DNA of 64,000 bases, taken from assembly GCF_017303275.1 (NCBI RefSeq), contig NZ_JAFKOJ010000002.1, positions 558,001 to 622,000 of the forward strand, given 5' to 3'. Below, one piece after another: positions 8,093 through 17,982 of the stretch (position 1 is the stretch's first letter; every line of letters starts with the position of its first letter). Source of the stretch: Bacillus sp. NTK034 (lineage in GTDB: Bacteria > Bacillota > Bacilli > Bacillales > Cytobacillaceae). The notes beneath the pieces were generated by a model. The model did no database searches. It was not told where the DNA came from and saw nothing but the letters and a program-made list of their open reading frames with translations. The position numbers were made by a program, and so were the translations under genes.

Positions 8093-10288
8093 TTAGTTCA
8101 TAATCCTTCTTACTGCATAAATATCAGGAATTTGTTTGATTCGTTCCACAACCTTTTGCAGGTGGCTGACATTGTGTATGGCAATGGACATATTAATTGT
8201 TGCTGATTTATTGCGGTCCGAACGTCCTGATACGGCTGAGATGTTGGTTTTCGTTTCATTAACAGCCTGAAGGACCTCGTTCAATAATCCCCTGCGGTCA
8301 TAACCGGTAATTTCAATTTCAACATTATATTCTTTCCGATCATTTAGGGCTGTTTCCCACTCAACCGGGATGAGCCTTTGTTTTGCATCATCCGTTTCTA
8401 TATTAGGACAATCATCACGGTGTACAGAGACTCCTCTGCCCTTTGTAATAAAACCGACGATTTCATCACCCGGGACAGGATTACAGCAGCGGGAAAGGCG
8501 AATCAGCAGGTTATCAATACCTGAAACCCGGACACCGGATTCACGTTTTTTTGCAGATGGAAAAGTCTTCAGTTCCGAAACAGCATTTGTAATATCTGAG
8601 GTTTGTTCGAGATCGCGTTTCTTGCGCCATTTTTCTGTCAGTCTGTTGGCTACCTGAAGTGCCGTTACCCCGTTATAGCCAACGGCGGCATACATATCTT
8701 CCTCTGTGGCAAAATTGAATTTCTCTGCGACCCTTTTAACATTATCAGATGTCAAAATTTCCTTCAGGTCAAAATCCATATTACGAATCTCCCGCTCAAC
8801 AAGCTCTTTCCCTTTTTCCACATTCTCTTCTTTTCGTTGCTTTTTGAAGAAAGTCCGGATCCTATTTTTTGCCTGTGAAGTCTGAGCAAGCTTCAGCCAA
8901 TCTTTGCTCGGTCCATAGGAATGCTTGGATGTCAGAATTTCGATGATATCACCGGTCTTCAATTTGTAATCAAGCGTGACCATTTTCCCGTTGACTTTGG
9001 CACCGATTGTCTTATTTCCAATTTCCGAGTGAATACGATAAGCAAAGTCAATTGGAACGGAGCCGGAAGGAAGTTCGATGACATCCCCTTTAGGAGTAAA
9101 TACAAACACCATATCGGAAAACAAATCGATCTTCAGTGATTCCATGAACTCTTCAGCATTTGCAGCATCATCCTGAAACTCCAGAATTTCACGAAACCAG
9201 GTCAGCTTCTCCTCAAAAGAAGAGCCCTCATTCACTCTTTTTCCTTCTTTATAAGCCCAATGGGCAGCAATACCAAACTCTGCAATTCTGTGCATATCCA
9301 TGGTACGGATCTGGACTTCCAGCGGGTCACCTTTTGGCCCGATAACCGTAGTATGAAGAGATTGATACATATTCTGTTTAGGCATGGCAATATAATCTTT
9401 AAAACGGCCGGGCATCGGTTTCCAGCATGTATGAATAATCCCGAGAACCGCATAGCAATCTTTAATGCTGCTTACAACAATGCGTACAGCAAGCAGATCA
9501 TATATCTCATTGAATTGCTTATTTTGAAGCGCCATTTTTCGATAGATACTGTATATATGCTTAGGGCGGCCGGATATCTCTGCTTTAATTGAAACCTCTG
9601 ACAGTCTGCCCCGCATGACATTGATAACATCATCTAAATACTCTTCCCGTTCCGCTCTTTTTTTCTTCATCAGGTTCACAATCCGATAATATTGCTGCGG
9701 ATTCAGATACCTTAGAGCCGTATCTTCAAGCTCCCACTTAATCTTTGAAATTCCAAGCCTATGGGCAAGAGGCGCAAAAATTTCCAGCGTTTCGTTTGAT
9801 ATGCGGCGCTGCTTTTCAGCTGGCAGATGCTTAAGTGTCCGCATATTATGAAGACGGTCAGCAAGCTTAATTAAGATTACACGGATGTCCTGAGCCATCG
9901 CCACAAACATTTTCCGATGATTTTCAGCCTGCTGCTCTTCCTGTGATTTATATTTAATTTTCCCCAGTTTTGTTACACCATCGACAAGCATTGCCACTTC
10001 TGAATTGAAGGCTTCCTCGATATTCTCTAATGAGACTTCGGTGTCTTCAACCACATCGTGAAGAAAGCCGGCAGCAACCGTTGATGGATCCATCTCCAGA
10101 TCAGCAAGGATGCCTGCCACTTGAATTGGATGGATAATGTATGGTTCACCGGACTTTCTATATTGTTCACGGTGGGCATGCTTGGCAAACTCATACGCTT
10201 TCTTTACAAGCTCTGCATGCTCATCGTTTAAATATTCTTTTGCTCTGTTGATGACTTGCTCGGCGGTCAGAACTTGATCGTTCGCCAT
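8093..10288 (-). CDS. relA: bifunctional (p)ppGpp synthetase/hydrolase RelA
   Basis: Makes and degrades the alarmone (p)ppGpp on the ribosome. At 731 aa it has the order HD hydrolase (FLHDVVEDT near 75-83), synthetase ([10 protein letters not shown] and [10 protein letters not shown]), TGS ([17 protein letters not shown] near 395), a zinc-finger/helical region with a Cys-Cys pair ([15 protein letters not shown]) and a C-terminal ACT domain. The RFKD motif in the synthetase is the version found in bifunctional Rel enzymes rather than the EXDD of synthetase-only RelA. Start ATG with AAAGGTGATT upstream. First gene of a relA-dtd unit. Confidence 0.97.
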   Translation of the reverse strand: MANDQVLTAEQVINRAKEYLNDEHAELVKKAYEFAKHAHREQYRKSGEPYIIHPIQVAGILADLEMDPSTVAAGFLHDVVEDTEVSLENIEEAFNSEVAMLVDGVTKLGKIKYKSQEEQQAENHRKMFVAMAQDIRVILIKLADRLHNMRTLKHLPAEKQRRISNETLEIFAPLAHRLGISKIKWELEDTALRYLNPQQYYRIVNLMKKKRAEREEYLDDVINVMRGRLSEVSIKAEISGRPKHIYSIYRKMALQNKQFNEIYDLLAVRIVVSSIKDCYAVLGIIHTCWKPMPGRFKDYIAMPKQNMYQSLHTTVIGPKGDPLEVQIRTMDMHRIAEFGIAAHWAYKEGKRVNEGSSFEEKLTWFREILEFQDDAANAEEFMESLKIDLFSDMVFVFTPKGDVIELPSGSVPIDFAYRIHSEIGNKTIGAKVNGKMVTLDYKLKTGDIIEILTSKHSYGPSKDWLKLAQTSQAKNRIRTFFKKQRKEENVEKGKELVEREIRNMDFDLKEILTSDNVKRVAEKFNFATEEDMYAAVGYNGVTALQVANRLTEKWRKKRDLEQTSDITNAVSELKTFPSAKKRESGVRVSGIDNLLIRLSRCCNPVPGDEIVGFITKGRGVSVHRDDCPNIETDDAKQRLIPVEWETALNDRKEYNVEIEITGYDRRGLLNEVLQAVNETKTNISAVSGRSDRNKSATINMSIAIHNVSHLQKVVERIKQIPDIYAVRRIMN

Positions 10289-10327
10289 GGAATCACCTTT
10301 ATCTCCCTAAATTTTATGCATTTGCAT

Positions 10328-10357
10328 AATATAATAATTTTGAAATTAGATTTACAA
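10328..10357 (-). promoter_or_regulatory. possible relA promoter
   Basis: Minus strand TTGTAA (10352-10357), an 18-nt spacer and TATATT (10328-10333), giving a leader of about 30 nt. The match is weak and the surrounding 10289-10539 stretch is AT-rich, so chance is possible. I see no gene in that stretch. Confidence 0.38.
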
Positions 10358-10539
10358 CAAGTTATAAAAAAAATTAATATTGCTACTATTATCGAAAAAA
10401 AAAGGGAAGATGTAAAGGGATAGACTGTTATTTTTATGGGAATAACAAAAATTTTGTCGTTTTTTGTCCGAATTTCGTTATTGTTTTTCCATAAATGGTT
10501 TTGGAAGCACTTTATAATCTATTTTCACAAATAAATTAA

Positions 10540-10566
10540 AAAGAGCGCCATTTCATCTGGCGCTCT
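10540..10566 (-). terminator. terminator after apt
   Basis: Minus strand AGAGCGCCAGATGAAATGGCGCTCTTTTT: a 9-bp stem AGAGCGCCA/TGGCGCTCT followed by T residues, 15 bp beyond the apt stop. Confidence 0.85.
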
Positions 10567-10581
10567 GCTGGTATGAAAAAA

Positions 10582-11094
10582 TTAATACTGCATCAATGTC
10601 AAAATATCGTAATCGTCAAGCTTTTTGCGGCCGTCAAGGTATGTTAATTCGATAAGGAATGCAATGCCTGCCACTACTCCGCCAAGTTCTTCAACCAGCT
10701 GGATAGTTGCATCAATTGTTCCGCCTGTCGCAAGGAGGTCGTCAGTGATCAGAACTCTTTGTCCAGGTTTGATGGCATCTTTATGAATGGTTAAAACATC
10801 TTTTCCATATTCCAGGCCATAATTAACCTTGACTGTTTCACGGGGAAGTTTTCCTTCTTTGCGGACAGGGGCAAAACCTACACCTAATGAATAAGCAACA
10901 GGGCAGCCGATGATGAATCCACGCGCTTCCGGGCCAACAACCAGGTCAATTTTCTTTTCACGGGCATATTCAACAATTTGGTCAGTCGCATATTTATACG
11001 CTTCACCGTTGTCCATAAGTGTTGTAATATCTTTAAATTTTATGCCTGGCTTCGGCCAATCTTCCACAATTGTTATATACTGTTTTAAGTCCAT
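10582..11094 (-). CDS. apt: adenine phosphoribosyltransferase
   Basis: Salvages adenine to AMP using PRPP; 170 aa. The PRPP-binding motif [13 protein letters not shown] is at about 115-127, and the adenine-site region VGPEARGFI at about 53-61. The start codon lies inside the 3' end of recJ (about 10-bp overlap), indicating translational coupling. In Bacillus this gene lies between recJ and relA, as here; purine salvage next to (p)ppGpp synthesis is a conserved arrangement. Confidence 0.97.
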   Translation of the reverse strand: MDLKQYITIVEDWPKPGIKFKDITTLMDNGEAYKYATDQIVEYAREKKIDLVVGPEARGFIIGCPVAYSLGVGFAPVRKEGKLPRETVKVNYGLEYGKDVLTIHKDAIKPGQRVLITDDLLATGGTIDATIQLVEELGGVVAGIAFLIELTYLDGRKKLDDYDILTLMQY

Positions 11095-13454
11095 TTTTCT
11101 TCCTTTGCCTCCTCAAGTTTTACAGCCCCTTGCATAGCTTCATCAAACCAGTCTTTGAGCTGCTGAAAGGATGAATAGAGCAAATCGCTCTCAAGAGTGT
11201 ATTGTGCCTGTTTAAGCTGATAAGTTCGCGAATCAGCTAAATCACGTTTAACAGATGTATTATTTAACGAAATGACACCATTATTTATTTTAACAAAATC
11301 CAATTCAAAAAACACTTGAGACATAAAATCTACCGTTTCCCTGCTCCAGCCCTTATGCTTGGCTATGTCATTTCCATGACGCCTGATATCGATCGAGCCT
11401 TTCTTAGCAATCAGGGCAAAATACCACTTAAAATGATCTCTTGTTGGAATAGTGCTGAAATAATCACTGTCCTCTTTATAAAAATGAGCATAAATTCTGG
11501 CAGGTTTTTTTCCAGAGAATACATGACCAAGCATTTCCTTTGAAGGCGGCAAATCAGCAAGCACAATGTTTGAGCCTTCTAGTTTTATAGCTTCAGCATC
11601 CTCTTCAGATGTTATTTTCACCATGTTTTCCCCTGCATATGTCCTGAACTTGGATATATGTTCCTCATTAAAAAATATCCATGTTGTGTTTTCCAAAGGA
11701 ATGACGCTTTGAAGCCTTTCGAGCCGCTTTAAACTCCGGATATCGAATAGCTGCCAGGAGTTCACTGCCATATCCTGCAGGAAGATTTGCGGTTTTTTAT
11801 TATTATTCCATTCATTAATGGATAATTCGCCAATAACCGATAGCTTGGAATATGGTGAAATATGCTCATGCAAATGTCCGAGGCCAAAGCCTATCCCATC
11901 AAGGGAAGATCCATCATTCTCGATGGTGATCTTTATATGAGTTTGATCAGATCCGATTTTTCTCATAGCGGCAATATTGGCATCTTTTATCATGACTTTC
12001 GGTTTTGGATTTCCCATTCCAAATGGAGCGAGCAGATGCATTTCTTCAATAGAAGAGAGGCTGATATCTTTTAGATGGAAGACACCATCAATGCTGGTTA
12101 CGGGAATAAAATCTTCCTCGGTCAGCTGTTCATTTGCAAAAGTATTCAGTCTATCCCTGAGGTCATCGACCGATTCAATTGACAAGGTCATTCCTGCCGC
12201 CATTGGATGCCCTCCAAAGTGAGGAAGGATATCCCGGCATTCAGAAAGATTTTTGAACAGATCAAAACCTTCTATGCTTCTTGCTGATCCCTTTGCCAGC
12301 CTTTTTTCACTGTCATAACTGAGAACAATGGCCGGGCGGTAAAACTTTTCAACAAGCTTCGAAGCTACTATTCCGATTACACCGGCATTCCAGCCTTCTT
12401 TGCCTACAACAATTACTGAATTCTCACTGATTGGAAAATTTATTTCGACCTCTTTAACCGCTTGTGCTGCAATGTCATTGACAATAGCTTGCCTTTCCTT
12501 ATTTAACATTTCAATTTCTTCGGCAATGGCTTGTGCTTCATATGGATCTTTTGTCAGGAGCAAATCCACTGCAGGATCCGCACTTTCAAGCCTGCCGGCC
12601 GCATTGAGTCGAGGCCCGATTGTAAAGCCGATTGTTTCTTCACTAATGGATGGAAGTTCGATTCCTGCCGCTTTAAACAAGGCATTCAAACCTGTATTCT
12701 TAGTTGATTTCAGCTTTTGAATCCCGCGCTTGGCAATAAGCCTGTTCTCTCCTGTTAAAGAAACAAGGTCGGCAATTGTGCCAATAGCAGCTATTTCCAA
12801 AAGGTGGTCTGGCATTTCACCATACAGCGCATGTGCAAGCTTAAAGGCTACTCCAACACCAGCCAGTTCCCGGAATGGGTAACTGCTGTCCGGATGCTTA
12901 GGATGCACAATTGCCCATGCCTCAGGAAGCTCCGGGCCAGGCTCATGATGATCTGTAATAATCAAATCCATTCCAAGCTCTTTTGCAGCCTTTGCTTCGT
13001 TTACGGCCGAGATCCCTGTATCTACAGTAATAATTAAACGGATGCCTGTATCAGCGGCATGTTCAAAAGCCGGGATATTTGGTCCATAGCCTTCAGTAAA
13101 TCGATTCGGTATATAGAATTGGACGTCAGCACCGAGATCTCTAAGTGCCATCATCATGACAGAAGTGCTTGTCACTCCATCCGCATCATAATCACCAAAA
13201 ATTAAGATAGGTTCCTGTTTTTCAATTGCTTCTTTTATTCTGGAAACAGCTTTTTCCATATCTGTCATTAAAAAAGGATCATGAAATTCGTGGTCTTTAT
13301 CGAATAAAAAATACCGTGCTGAATCAACGGTATCCATTCCGCGATTCATTAACAGCGATGCTGCAAGAGGAGCAATGTTCAATTCCTTTGAAAGCTGCTG
13401 CACCTTATCCTCCTGTGTTTGCCGAACAATCCATCGCGTTCTTGAATGTAACAT
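11085..13454 (-). CDS. recJ: single-stranded-DNA-specific exonuclease RecJ
   Basis: 5'-3' single-strand exonuclease of recombination and repair. At 789 aa it is close to B. subtilis RecJ. The DHH phosphoesterase core contains DYDADGVTS (about 86-94) and DHHEPG (about 160-165); GGHPMAAGM (about 410) is the DHHA1 motif. An OB-fold and the longer Gram-positive C-terminal extension follow. Start ATG 13454 with GAGGGGTG upstream; the open frame extends 25 codons further without support. Overlaps apt. Confidence 0.95.
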   Translation of the reverse strand: MLHSRTRWIVRQTQEDKVQQLSKELNIAPLAASLLMNRGMDTVDSARYFLFDKDHEFHDPFLMTDMEKAVSRIKEAIEKQEPILIFGDYDADGVTSTSVMMMALRDLGADVQFYIPNRFTEGYGPNIPAFEHAADTGIRLIITVDTGISAVNEAKAAKELGMDLIITDHHEPGPELPEAWAIVHPKHPDSSYPFRELAGVGVAFKLAHALYGEMPDHLLEIAAIGTIADLVSLTGENRLIAKRGIQKLKSTKNTGLNALFKAAGIELPSISEETIGFTIGPRLNAAGRLESADPAVDLLLTKDPYEAQAIAEEIEMLNKERQAIVNDIAAQAVKEVEINFPISENSVIVVGKEGWNAGVIGIVASKLVEKFYRPAIVLSYDSEKRLAKGSARSIEGFDLFKNLSECRDILPHFGGHPMAAGMTLSIESVDDLRDRLNTFANEQLTEEDFIPVTSIDGVFHLKDISLSSIEEMHLLAPFGMGNPKPKVMIKDANIAAMRKIGSDQTHIKITIENDGSSLDGIGFGLGHLHEHISPYSKLSVIGELSINEWNNNKKPQIFLQDMAVNSWQLFDIRSLKRLERLQSVIPLENTTWIFFNEEHISKFRTYAGENMVKITSEEDAEAIKLEGSNIVLADLPPSKEMLGHVFSGKKPARIYAHFYKEDSDYFSTIPTRDHFKWYFALIAKKGSIDIRRHGNDIAKHKGWSRETVDFMSQVFFELDFVKINNGVISLNNTSVKRDLADSRTYQLKQAQYTLESDLLYSSFQQLKDWFDEAMQGAVKLEEAKEEKWT

Positions 13455-13583
13455 ACGTTCACCCCTCAGCTTATTAATTATACAAGAGGGGGACATGTGT
13501 TTCAATAAGTTAAAATCGGGATATTCCATACAGATTTGGAAAGAAAGATATTAATTGCCGGTCACCTTTTGCGGGCAAAAGAA

Positions 13584-13606
13584 AAACTTGAGCAAAAGCC
13601 CAAGTC
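13584..13606 (-). terminator. terminator after yrvD
   Basis: Minus strand stem ACTTGGGC / GCTCAAGT followed by TTTTTC, just past the stop of the LapA-domain gene. Confidence 0.6.
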
Positions 13607-13615
13607 TGCTTTATT

Positions 13616-13933
13616 TTAATGTATATCCCTATCCAGCTCTTTTTCAACTTCTTCGTTATCGGCATTATCCTTTGCCGCATTTCCTGAATTCAGCTTTTCA
13701 TTTTCCTTTTTTAGTATTTTCACTTTCCTTTGGAGTGAGTAGATTCGAACAAGGCCTACAGAACCGACAATCAGTCCTCCCATAAGAACTGATCCTAAAA
13801 TTACAAGAATGAGCGGCCACTGGCTTTCCCCAAACAAGTAGTTTACCGTTACATTATCAACATTGATTACTGCAAAAATAGCAACTATTAGTGCAAATAA
13901 AAAACCAAATAATAAAGCCCATTGAAATTTCAT
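13616..13933 (-). CDS. yrvD: LapA-domain membrane protein (YrvD)
   Basis: A 105-aa protein with two transmembrane helices (about 1-22 and 37-60, the second with ILVILGSVLMGGLIVGSVGL), then a charged coiled-coil tail (RIYSLQRKVKILKKENEKL) and an acidic end. This is the LapA (DUF1049) pattern; in E. coli LapA takes part in lipopolysaccharide assembly, which cannot apply in a Gram-positive, so the role here is unknown. Start ATG 13933 with GGGAGAGG upstream; the longer TTG start overlaps that site. Same neighbours as B. subtilis yrvD. Confidence 0.82.
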   Translation of the reverse strand: MKFQWALLFGFLFALIVAIFAVINVDNVTVNYLFGESQWPLILVILGSVLMGGLIVGSVGLVRIYSLQRKVKILKKENEKLNSGNAAKDNADNEEVEKELDRDIH

Positions 13934-13957
13934 ACAATCCTCTCCCAAATAAATTCT

Positions 13958-14860
13958 CTAATTTATGCGCTCTTCCCTATAAGGATTAATGTGCACAAAT
14001 ACATTTTGCACATTTTCCAAACCAAGCAGTTTGCGTTTCACTTCTTTACCCACCCGATGGCCATCCTCAACAGTCATATTCGGATCCACCGAAACTTTAA
14101 TATCTACAATTACATAATGTCCGTGTTCCCTGGCGTGCAATTCATCAATCCTCTTAACCTGTTCAACGGATTCAGCAGTTCTGCGCATCTCAAGTGTATC
14201 TTCTTCATGAAGAACATGATCAAGTGTGCTATGAATAGATTCTTTACCCAGCCGCCATGCCATCTGGAGAATCATAATGGAAACAATGAGGCCAGCAACA
14301 GGATCTGCATACTCAAGCCATTCGATCCCCATTCTTCCGCCAATAATCGCACATCCAATGCCTATTAAAGCTGCAATTGATGAATATACATCTGAACGGT
14401 GTTCATAGGCATTTACAATTAAAGCATCACTGTTAAGTTTCTTTCCCAAATTATACTTATAACGAAACATTGCTTCTTTCACAATGATAGAAACCAGCAC
14501 TGCCGCAATCGCAATTGCTTTTGGAGGTTCAATTGGCGAAAAAAATGACTCAAATGATGATTTGCCGATTTCAATTCCCACTAGGAACAGCAAGACCGCA
14601 ACAATTATGGCTGCAATCAATTCAGCCTTTCCATGACCATATGGGTGATCCTCATCCGGCGGCTGTTTTGCAGCTCTAAGCCCCAAATATACAGCAAAGG
14701 ACCCGGCTACATCTGAAGCAGAATGGACCGCATCCGCCACGAGCGCTTTACTCCCTGAATATACGCCTATCGCCCATTTGATGGCAGCAAGAATAATATT
14801 GCCCACGATGCCAATTATAGCTGCAAATTCAGCTTTCTTAAAACGATCGTTATTTTCCAA
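13958..14860 (-). CDS. cation diffusion facilitator family transporter
   Basis: Inner-membrane divalent-cation/proton antiporter, 300 aa. Six membrane helices span about residues 10-205, with metal-site signatures ADAVHSASD (about 41-49) and NAYEHRSD (about 150-157), the paired HxxxD-type sites of CDF proteins. The cytoplasmic C-terminal dimerisation domain (about 210-300) includes HAREHGHYVIVDIKVSVDP. Substrate (Zn, Mn, Fe or Co) cannot be told. Starts at a TTG with an AAGGAAG-type site about 10 nt upstream. No metal regulator is adjacent. Confidence 0.9.
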   Translation of the reverse strand: MENNDRFKKAEFAAIIGIVGNIILAAIKWAIGVYSGSKALVADAVHSASDVAGSFAVYLGLRAAKQPPDEDHPYGHGKAELIAAIIVAVLLFLVGIEIGKSSFESFFSPIEPPKAIAIAAVLVSIIVKEAMFRYKYNLGKKLNSDALIVNAYEHRSDVYSSIAALIGIGCAIIGGRMGIEWLEYADPVAGLIVSIMILQMAWRLGKESIHSTLDHVLHEEDTLEMRRTAESVEQVKRIDELHAREHGHYVIVDIKVSVDPNMTVEDGHRVGKEVKRKLLGLENVQNVFVHINPYREERIN

Positions 14861-14966
14861 AGCGATACTTCCTTCCTCCCTGAACTTGTTTTTAGTTTAT
14901 CCTATTTCCAGGAATCATTAACCTTATTTGTAAAATAGACGGCATTAAGTTTTTCAGTTTAATAAA

Positions 14967-14997
14967 AAAACTCAGGCATTCGCCTGAGTTTTTAAAA
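14967..14997 (-). terminator. terminator after secDF
   Basis: Minus strand AAAAACTCAGGCGAATGCCTGAGTTTTTTT: stem AAACTCAGGC/GCCTGAGTTT, 4-nt loop and T-run. Confidence 0.88.
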
Positions 14998-15000
14998 GTA

Positions 15001-17265
15001 TTATACTTGAGGTTCGTCACTGACTTTGCGTTTTTCTTTAACGGTATTAATAACGCCTTTTTCTTTCAGTTCTTTGCCTTTCCATACTGCCCACAACTGC
15101 GCAGCAAGGAATATAGAAGAATAAGTACCTGCAATTAAACCGATCAGAAGTGCAAAGGAGAAATTTCTGATTGACTCACTTCCAAACACCAATAGCGCAA
15201 CGACAGTAAATACAACAGTTAAAACAGTATTCACAGAGCGGCCAAGCGTTTGGCGAAGACTTTTGTTTACAACATCAGCAATATCTTCGAATGATTTGAG
15301 CTTTTTCTTTTTCTGCATATTTTCACGCATCCGGTCGAACGTAACAATGGTATCGTTGATCGAATAACCGACTACTGTCAGCACTGCCGCAATGAAGGTA
15401 ATGTCCACTTCAAGACGCGTGAAGCTAAATACAGCAATGATAAAGAAAGCATCATGAAGCAGCGCGAGAACTGCCGGTATGGCCATCTTGATCTCAAAGC
15501 GAATGGTTACATAGATGATAATGCCTACCGAGGCTATGGCAAGAGCCTTCAGTGCATTTTTAGCGAGCTCTTTTCCTACAGTCGGTGAAACAGTGCTGAC
15601 ATTCGGATCTTGGCCGAAGTTTTCATGAAAATGAGTTTTAACTTCTGCTATTTCATCTTTAGTTAAAACATCTTTAAATCTAGCAACACCGATATCTTTA
15701 TTATCACCAGAGATGACAATATCATCCGTCTCAATTCCAAGCGCTGATAATTCAGCTTGAAATTTTTCTTTTGTTAAAGGTTCACTTGCCTGCTGCTCAA
15801 TGCGGGTACCGCTGACAAAATCGATTCCTAGATTTAAGCGGAAAATAGAAACAACAATGATTCCTACTGCAATTAATACAGCAGATAGAATAAAAAACTT
15901 CTTGCGGTTCCCTACAAAGTCAAATTTATCGAACCTGGTCGGCAAATCAAGTGTATCGTAGTTTTCAGCAATATTTTTGATCTCACTTTTCTTAACGCCA
16001 AACCAGCCTGGCTTTTTATTCAGAGCTTTACTATGGACCCAAAGACCCATAAGAAGCCTTGTACCGTAAACAGCAGTAATAAAGCTTGCCAGGATGCTTA
16101 TAATAAGCATGGTAGCAAATCCTTTTACAGAGCTTGTCCCATACAGGAATAAAACGGCTGCTGCTAAAATGGTTGTGATATTTGCATCAAATATGGTCGA
16201 AAGTGAGTTTTTCTCACCGGCCTGGAAAGCTGATTTGATTGTCCTGCCCACTTTTATTTCTTCGCGGATTCTCTCATAGGTTATGATATTTGCATCAACA
16301 GCCATACCAACACCCAGAATGAGCGCAGCAATACCAGGAAGCGTCAATACGCCATTCATCCAGTCAAATACGAGTAAAATCAGATAAATATAGAAAGATA
16401 AAGTAACTGTCGCTATAATACCAGGGAAACGGTATACCGCAATCATGTAGATAAATATAATGGCAATTCCAATGATACCGGCAAGAATAGTCGTTTCCAT
16501 TGCCTGCTCACCGAATTTCGCACCTACAGATGTCGAATAAACTTCATCGAGCTGTACAGGCAGGGAACCGGCATTCAATAAATCCGACAGTGTCTGTGCT
16601 TCTTCTATCGTAAAGTTCCCAACAATGGACACGGTATCCTGATTAAAAATCTGGCTTACCTGTGGAGCAGATAAGTATTTTGGATCTTCTTTTGCTGATT
16701 CTGCCTGGAATGAATCCTGGCCATCTTCAAAATCAAGCCAAATGACAAGCAGGTTATTTGGCGCTCCCATATTGACAATTTTTTGAGTTACATCTTTAAA
16801 TTTGCTGGCACTCTTCAGCTTTAATGAAACACTTGGCTTTCCGTTTTCATCGAAGGTCTGCTTTGCTCCATTTTCAGCAAGGTCTGAACCATCCATCATC
16901 AATTGATCATTTACATCCCTAAATGATAAATTAGCTTCTGTGGACAGAATTTCCCTTGCCTTATTCTGATCTGTTACACCAGCAAGCTGAACACGGATCC
17001 TCTTATCTCCCTCAATCTGGATATTCGGCTCACTGACTCCAAGTACATTGATCCGCCTATCCAGTGCTTCGGCAGTACTGGCAAGGACTGCTTTATCAAC
17101 CTTCTGGCCATCTTTTGGCGTTACCTGATAGAGGACCTCAAACCCGCCCTGCAAATCAAGTCCAAGCTTAATATTTTTTAAGATGTTATTTGTCGTTGCA
17201 CCTGCTAAGCTTCCCAATAATACAACAATCAGGAAAAAGGCAACGATACGGCTGCGCTTTACCAT
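15001..17265 (-). CDS. secDF: protein translocase subunit SecDF (natural SecD-SecF fusion)
   Basis: Proton-driven accessory membrane protein that pulls exported proteins through SecYEG. One 754-aa chain fuses SecD (about 1-430) and SecF (about 450-735), the Bacillus arrangement; total 12 membrane helices. The SecD start LGLDLQGGFEVLYQV and the later LILGVGMAVDANIITYERIREE are diagnostic; SecF has LNLGIDFVSGTRIE and VVGYSINDTIVTFDRMRE. Large extracytoplasmic P1 domain at about 35-260. Start ATG with AAGGAGG 11 nt upstream. Preceded by an unusually long structured leader. Confidence 0.97.
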   Translation of the reverse strand: MVKRSRIVAFFLIVVLLGSLAGATTNNILKNIKLGLDLQGGFEVLYQVTPKDGQKVDKAVLASTAEALDRRINVLGVSEPNIQIEGDKRIRVQLAGVTDQNKAREILSTEANLSFRDVNDQLMMDGSDLAENGAKQTFDENGKPSVSLKLKSASKFKDVTQKIVNMGAPNNLLVIWLDFEDGQDSFQAESAKEDPKYLSAPQVSQIFNQDTVSIVGNFTIEEAQTLSDLLNAGSLPVQLDEVYSTSVGAKFGEQAMETTILAGIIGIAIIFIYMIAVYRFPGIIATVTLSFYIYLILLVFDWMNGVLTLPGIAALILGVGMAVDANIITYERIREEIKVGRTIKSAFQAGEKNSLSTIFDANITTILAAAVLFLYGTSSVKGFATMLIISILASFITAVYGTRLLMGLWVHSKALNKKPGWFGVKKSEIKNIAENYDTLDLPTRFDKFDFVGNRKKFFILSAVLIAVGIIVVSIFRLNLGIDFVSGTRIEQQASEPLTKEKFQAELSALGIETDDIVISGDNKDIGVARFKDVLTKDEIAEVKTHFHENFGQDPNVSTVSPTVGKELAKNALKALAIASVGIIIYVTIRFEIKMAIPAVLALLHDAFFIIAVFSFTRLEVDITFIAAVLTVVGYSINDTIVTFDRMRENMQKKKKLKSFEDIADVVNKSLRQTLGRSVNTVLTVVFTVVALLVFGSESIRNFSFALLIGLIAGTYSSIFLAAQLWAVWKGKELKEKGVINTVKEKRKVSDEPQV

Positions 17266-17482
17266 TATGAATAAATCCTCCTTAGCTATCGCCCGGTATT
17301 TGAAATAACCACATCAGCATCTGATGCATTATTTGCCATACAGGCATGCGTCGGAAAGCTGCATAGCTGTTAAGCAGCCTCCCGTTATAAGACTTTCGTT
17401 TGAACCCTAGCCGGCTTTTACCATTCGTTCTTAAATTTCAATCTATGTATGAACAATGACATGAAAAAGACCGTTTACTCCG
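17266..17482 (-). promoter_or_regulatory. long structured 5' leader of secDF
   Basis: About 217 nt separate the predicted transcription start from the secDF start codon. The minus-strand RNA has a strong hairpin at 17303-17334 (arms CATCAG/CTGATG extended by AAATAA/TTATTT) and a second at 17358-17378 (GCTGC/GCAGC). A micro-ORF of 11 codons (17329-17364) has GGGAGG 13 nt upstream. No known riboswitch or T-box motif is recognised. Confidence 0.5.
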
Positions 17483-17488
17483 CTTTTC

Positions 17489-17517
17489 ATTATGAAACAG
17501 ATTGTAAAACCTGTCAA
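17489..17517 (-). promoter_or_regulatory. sigma-A promoter of secDF
   Basis: Minus strand TTGACA (17512-17517), exactly 17 nt, CATAAT (17489-17494). Near-consensus, between comN and secDF. Confidence 0.8.
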
Positions 17518-17563
17518 TTTGTCTTATATCATGTTATTTTTCGCAAAAAAAATGGAAATATAA

Positions 17564-17860
17564 TTACTTTAATAGTTCCCTTCTTTCTTTTTCATTATCG
17601 AAAGCAAAGTCTGCCTCTTTAAAAGCCTCGATGGTAGCATAGTGAATGTATTCACTCACTTTTACCTCCATTATTTCTTCCACAATTTCAAATAGCCTGA
17701 CATTTTCTTTTGGCTTTTTCCACTTTTTCTTTGTCAGGAATCCCCAGAGCTCCTGCTCAGTCACTCTTTTATATCCCAGCAGCCGAAATTCATCCAGTTT
17801 GCTTTCCAATGCAGGTTTTACCGTAGTGCGAAAATAATCATATTCATGGCCGATTTTCAC
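17564..17860 (-). CDS. comN: post-transcriptional regulator ComN (YrzD)
   Basis: In B. subtilis ComN promotes polar accumulation and translation of comE mRNA and interacts with DivIVA. This 98-aa protein carries the family core (YDYFRTTVKPALESKLDEF and LLGYKRVTEQELWGFL), is basic in the middle and acidic at the C-terminus. I chose GTG 17860, which has GGGGAGG 9 nt upstream; the ATG at 17881 has no such site and would add seven residues. It diverges from spoVB, as in B. subtilis. Confidence 0.82.
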   Translation of the reverse strand: MKIGHEYDYFRTTVKPALESKLDEFRLLGYKRVTEQELWGFLTKKKWKKPKENVRLFEIVEEIMEVKVSEYIHYATIEAFKEADFAFDNEKERRELLK

Positions 17861-17982
17861 TTTCAGCCGCCTCCCCGCCATTATTCACATGGAAATTATG
17901 ATAGCTTGTCATGCTTTGTCCTCTATCTTGCATATAGATAATTGTATATGATAATACCCATTTTGAGAAGGCAGGGAGTTGA

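Noticed and set aside
10400-10540. AT-rich stretch between apt and relA as a possible small RNA
   Set aside because: Only A/T runs and no stable fold apart from the apt terminator.
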